In this document: positions 3,269 to 5,597 of the stretch, piece by piece | Position numbering within the stretch: position 1 is the stretch's first letter | How the letters are laid out: each line of letters starts with the position of its first letter | Assembly (NCBI GenBank): GCA_937898165.1 | Contig: CALDKO010000032.1 | Span: forward strand, 1 to 5,597 | Direction: 5' to 3' | Source: an uncultured bacterium | GTDB lineage: Bacteria > Patescibacteriota > Minisyncoccia > Phycocordibacterales > UBA1006 | DNA: 5,597 bases | Translations under genes and position numbers: made by a program | The notes under the pieces: model-generated | What the model was told of the DNA's origin: nothing | What the model saw: only the letters and a program-made list of their open reading frames with translations | The model's database searches: none

Positions 3269-5563
3269 ATGAAAAATTACGATCATAAAGATATTGAACA
3301 GAAGTGGCAAAAAACCTGGGATGAACAGGGGATTTATAAAACAGAAAATAATGTTCCAGGAAAGGAAAATTACTTTGCATTGGTAGAATTTTCATATCCA
3401 TCAGGAAATTTACATGTTGGACACTGGTATGCTTTTTCTGTGCCTGATATTTTTGCACGATATAAAAGAATGAAAGGGTTCAATGTACTGTATCCGATGG
3501 GGTTTGATGCATTTGGACTACCTGCAGAAAATGCAGCTATTAAACTTGGTGCTGACCCAAAAGTTTTAACCTATGAACAGATGGATGTAATGCGGGGACA
3601 ATTGCGCAGTATGGGTGCAATGTTTGATTGGTCTCGGGAAATTGTTTCGTGTGATCCGGAATATTATAAATGGACGCAATGGATGTTCAATCAGTTTTTG
3701 AAAAATGATCTGGTATATCGCGCTGTTACGTCAGTGAACTGGTGTCCAAAGGATCAGACTGTTCTTGCGAATGAGCAGGTTACAGATGGCAAATGCGAAC
3801 GATGCGGAAGCGAGGTTGTTCAGCGTAACCAGGAACAATGGATGCTTCGCATTACAAAATATGCTGACCGATTAATTGATGATCTTGAAGGATTAAATTG
3901 GCCACATGCAATCAAGGAATCTCAGAAAAATTGGATTGGGCGAAGTGAAGGAAGTGAAATTACATTTAAACTTTCAACCGATCATGAAATAAAAGTATTC
4001 ACCACACGTGCGGATACATTATTCGGCGTGACGTATGTCGTACTTGCTCCAGAACATTCACTGGTTCAGGAATTAAAATCAAGTGTTGAAAATTGGGATG
4101 AGGTACAAAAATATATTTCTGATACCAAGAAAAAATCAGAGCTTGATCGTCAGCAGTCAAAAGAAAAAACAGGGGTACAGTTGAAGGGAATTTTTGCAAC
4201 TAATCCTGCAAACAATGAGCAAGTTCCAGTTTGGGTCGCAGACTATGTGTTAGTAGGATATGGAACAGGAGCAGTAATGGCAGTTCCTCAACACGATGAG
4301 CGCGATAATGAATTTGCACGGGCATATAAACTTCCAATTATAGATCGGCCACTAGTTGATAAAATAGAAATTACAAAAAAAGTTGGAGGAAAATTAATAA
4401 ACACCTACCGACTTCGCGACTGGGGAATTTCACGACAACGATATTGGGGAACACCTATTCCAATTGTTTACGATCCGGAAGGGAATGCTCATCCGGTTCC
4501 AGATGAACACTTGCCATGGGTATTACCGACTGATGTTGATCATACACCAGATGGAACAGCACCATTGGCACGTAGTCAGGAATTGATCGAGCGAACTGAA
4601 AAGATATTTGGGAAAGGATGGCGGCCAGAGGTTGAAACAATGGATACATTCGTAGATTCGTCATGGTATTTCTATCGATATTTAGATTCGAAAAATTCTG
4701 AAACATTTGCAAGCGAGAAATCTCGCGACGCATGGATGCCGATTGATTTATATATGGGTGGTGCAGAGCATACAACGATGCACTTGTTATATTCACGATT
4801 CTGGGTAAAGGCATTGTACGATCTTGGATTAGTTAAGGAAAACGAATCATATACGATTCGTCGCAACCGCGGATTGATTCTTGGTCCAGATGGAAATAAA
4901 ATGTCAAAATCAAAAGGAAATGTTATTAATCCGGATGAAATTGTAGAATTACTGGGCGCAGACACAGTACGATTATATCTAGCATTCATGGGGCCATATG
5001 GTGTAACAACGAACTATCCATGGGACCCAAATGGAGTAGTCGGCGTGCGACGATTCCTGGAACGTGTCTGGAAAGCAAAAGAAAAAATTAGCGATGCAAA
5101 TAATGAAGAGTCAGATCTGGTTCATAAAACAATCAAAGGAATTGGAGAAGATATTGAGGAATATAAATTCAACACTGCTATTTCAAAGATGATGGTGTTG
5201 GTAAATCATTGGGATAAACAGGAGTCTATTTCAAAAACAGAGTATATATTATTACTTCAGCTCCTTGCACCATTTGCGCCGCATATGGCAGAAGAATTAT
5301 GGAGTGATCTTGGAAATTCAGAAAGTGTCCATACTACATCATGGCCAGTATTTGATACTGAAAAAGTAATTGATGATATGGTGACATTAGGTATCCAGAT
5401 TAATGGAAAAGTGCGAGCAGAAATTACTATACAGAAAGATGCAGTAGTGGAAGATGTAAAAAATGCAGTAGTGGAAATTTCAGAAATTCAAAGGTGGGTT
5501 GATGGAAAAGAAATCAAAAAATTCATCTATATACCCGGAAAAATTATTAGTATTGTTATTTAA
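3269..5563 (+). CDS. leuS: Leucyl-tRNA synthetase (EC 6.1.1.4)
   Basis: This class I synthetase charges tRNA-Leu with leucine in the cytoplasm. The catalytic core has the HIGH-type motif HVGH (49-52), GFDAFGLPAENAA (78-90), RLRDWGISRQRYWG (381-394) and KMSKS (544-548). A zinc-type segment holds Cys159, Cys176 and Cys179. The CP1 editing domain spans about 224-378, with TTRADTLFG (245-253, Ala where many LeuRS have Pro) and GTGAVMAVPQHDERD (332-346), including the Asp of the HDxRD motif expected to hold the misacylated amino group. The anticodon-binding helices and a small C-terminal domain ending in IYIPGKIISIVI complete the protein. At 764 residues it is short for the family, which is roughly 800-870. 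It lacks the leucine-specific insert before KMSKS, and the link from HDERD to YRLRDW is only about 33 residues. The gene is complete and appears monocistronic. Confidence 0.97.
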   Translation: MKNYDHKDIEQKWQKTWDEQGIYKTENNVPGKENYFALVEFSYPSGNLHVGHWYAFSVPDIFARYKRMKGFNVLYPMGFDAFGLPAENAAIKLGADPKVLTYEQMDVMRGQLRSMGAMFDWSREIVSCDPEYYKWTQWMFNQFLKNDLVYRAVTSVNWCPKDQTVLANEQVTDGKCERCGSEVVQRNQEQWMLRITKYADRLIDDLEGLNWPHAIKESQKNWIGRSEGSEITFKLSTDHEIKVFTTRADTLFGVTYVVLAPEHSLVQELKSSVENWDEVQKYISDTKKKSELDRQQSKEKTGVQLKGIFATNPANNEQVPVWVADYVLVGYGTGAVMAVPQHDERDNEFARAYKLPIIDRPLVDKIEITKKVGGKLINTYRLRDWGISRQRYWGTPIPIVYDPEGNAHPVPDEHLPWVLPTDVDHTPDGTAPLARSQELIERTEKIFGKGWRPEVETMDTFVDSSWYFYRYLDSKNSETFASEKSRDAWMPIDLYMGGAEHTTMHLLYSRFWVKALYDLGLVKENESYTIRRNRGLILGPDGNKMSKSKGNVINPDEIVELLGADTVRLYLAFMGPYGVTTNYPWDPNGVVGVRRFLERVWKAKEKISDANNEESDLVHKTIKGIGEDIEEYKFNTAISKMMVLVNHWDKQESISKTEYILLLQLLAPFAPHMAEELWSDLGNSESVHTTSWPVFDTEKVIDDMVTLGIQINGKVRAEITIQKDAVVEDVKNAVVEISEIQRWVDGKEIKKFIYIPGKIISIVI

Positions 5564-5572
5564 ATAATACTC

Positions 5573-5597
5573 TCGACAAACTATCCATACTATGTTG
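5573..5597 (+). promoter_or_regulatory. Possible start of a promoter for the next gene, cut by window edge
   Basis: TCGACA (5573-5578) matches the -35 consensus at five of six bases. It resembles the TCGATA and TCGATT hexamers of the two preceding promoters. TGT at 5593-5595 sits exactly where the TGn extension would lie with a 17-base spacer, placing the -10 from 5596 onward, outside the window apart from its first two bases (TG). I see no hairpin terminator between the leuS stop codon and this site. Confidence 0.3.

Noticed and set aside
4455..4989. Antisense open frames inside leuS
   Set aside because: They are shadows of a highly conserved coding region, and their products have no family resemblance.
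1..5597. Alternative genetic code (UGA as Gly or Trp)
   Set aside because: Trp is TGG throughout, TGA terminates the DUF1003-like gene at the expected end, and leuS has no in-frame TGA.

Overview
The window most likely comes from a member of the Candidate Phyla Radiation (Patescibacteria, Parcubacteria/Paceibacteria-like). The grounds are a DUF5671-type membrane protein with a pilin-like tail, a short leucyl-tRNA synthetase of the form I associate with that group, small Cys-rich secreted proteins, AT-rich DNA and an absence of Shine-Dalgarno sites. This placement is inference from gene content and not from a marker phylogeny. TGA ends one gene and Trp is encoded by TGG, so I see no sign of the UGA=Gly code used by some CPR lineages.

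Layout, left to right. On the minus strand, positions 638 to 1 hold a two-gene unit. A two-helix DUF1003-like membrane protein with an acidic tail is followed four bases later by a very AT-rich gene. That second gene runs off the left edge and is broken, or deliberately shifted, by one base at a run of seven A. A roughly 110-bp G/C-rich imperfect palindrome (676-786) separates this unit from a divergent plus-strand gene and sits exactly between the two -35 boxes. On the plus strand follow: the DUF5671 membrane protein (824-1837), two hairpin terminators in tandem, an unrecognised 125-aa protein (1992-2369), a secreted Cys-rich DUF333/Kazal/peptidoglycan-binding protein (2421-3218), and leuS (3269-5563). 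The right edge may hold the start of another promoter.

Each plus-strand gene appears to be its own transcription unit, with its own extended -10 promoter and most with a hairpin terminator. Every visible promoter has a TGn extension and a 17-base spacer to a -35-like hexamer, and lies 6-13 bases from the start codon, so transcripts would be leaderless or nearly so. Between the last three genes, terminator and promoter are physically merged into a compact module of about 35 bp that occurs twice almost unchanged.

The genes do not form one pathway. One is a core translation enzyme; the others concern the envelope and cell surface or are unknown. The items most worth a second look are the A7 frameshift gene, the merged terminator/promoter modules with near-leaderless starts, the Kazal-containing wall protein, and the shortened editing-domain exit in LeuRS.
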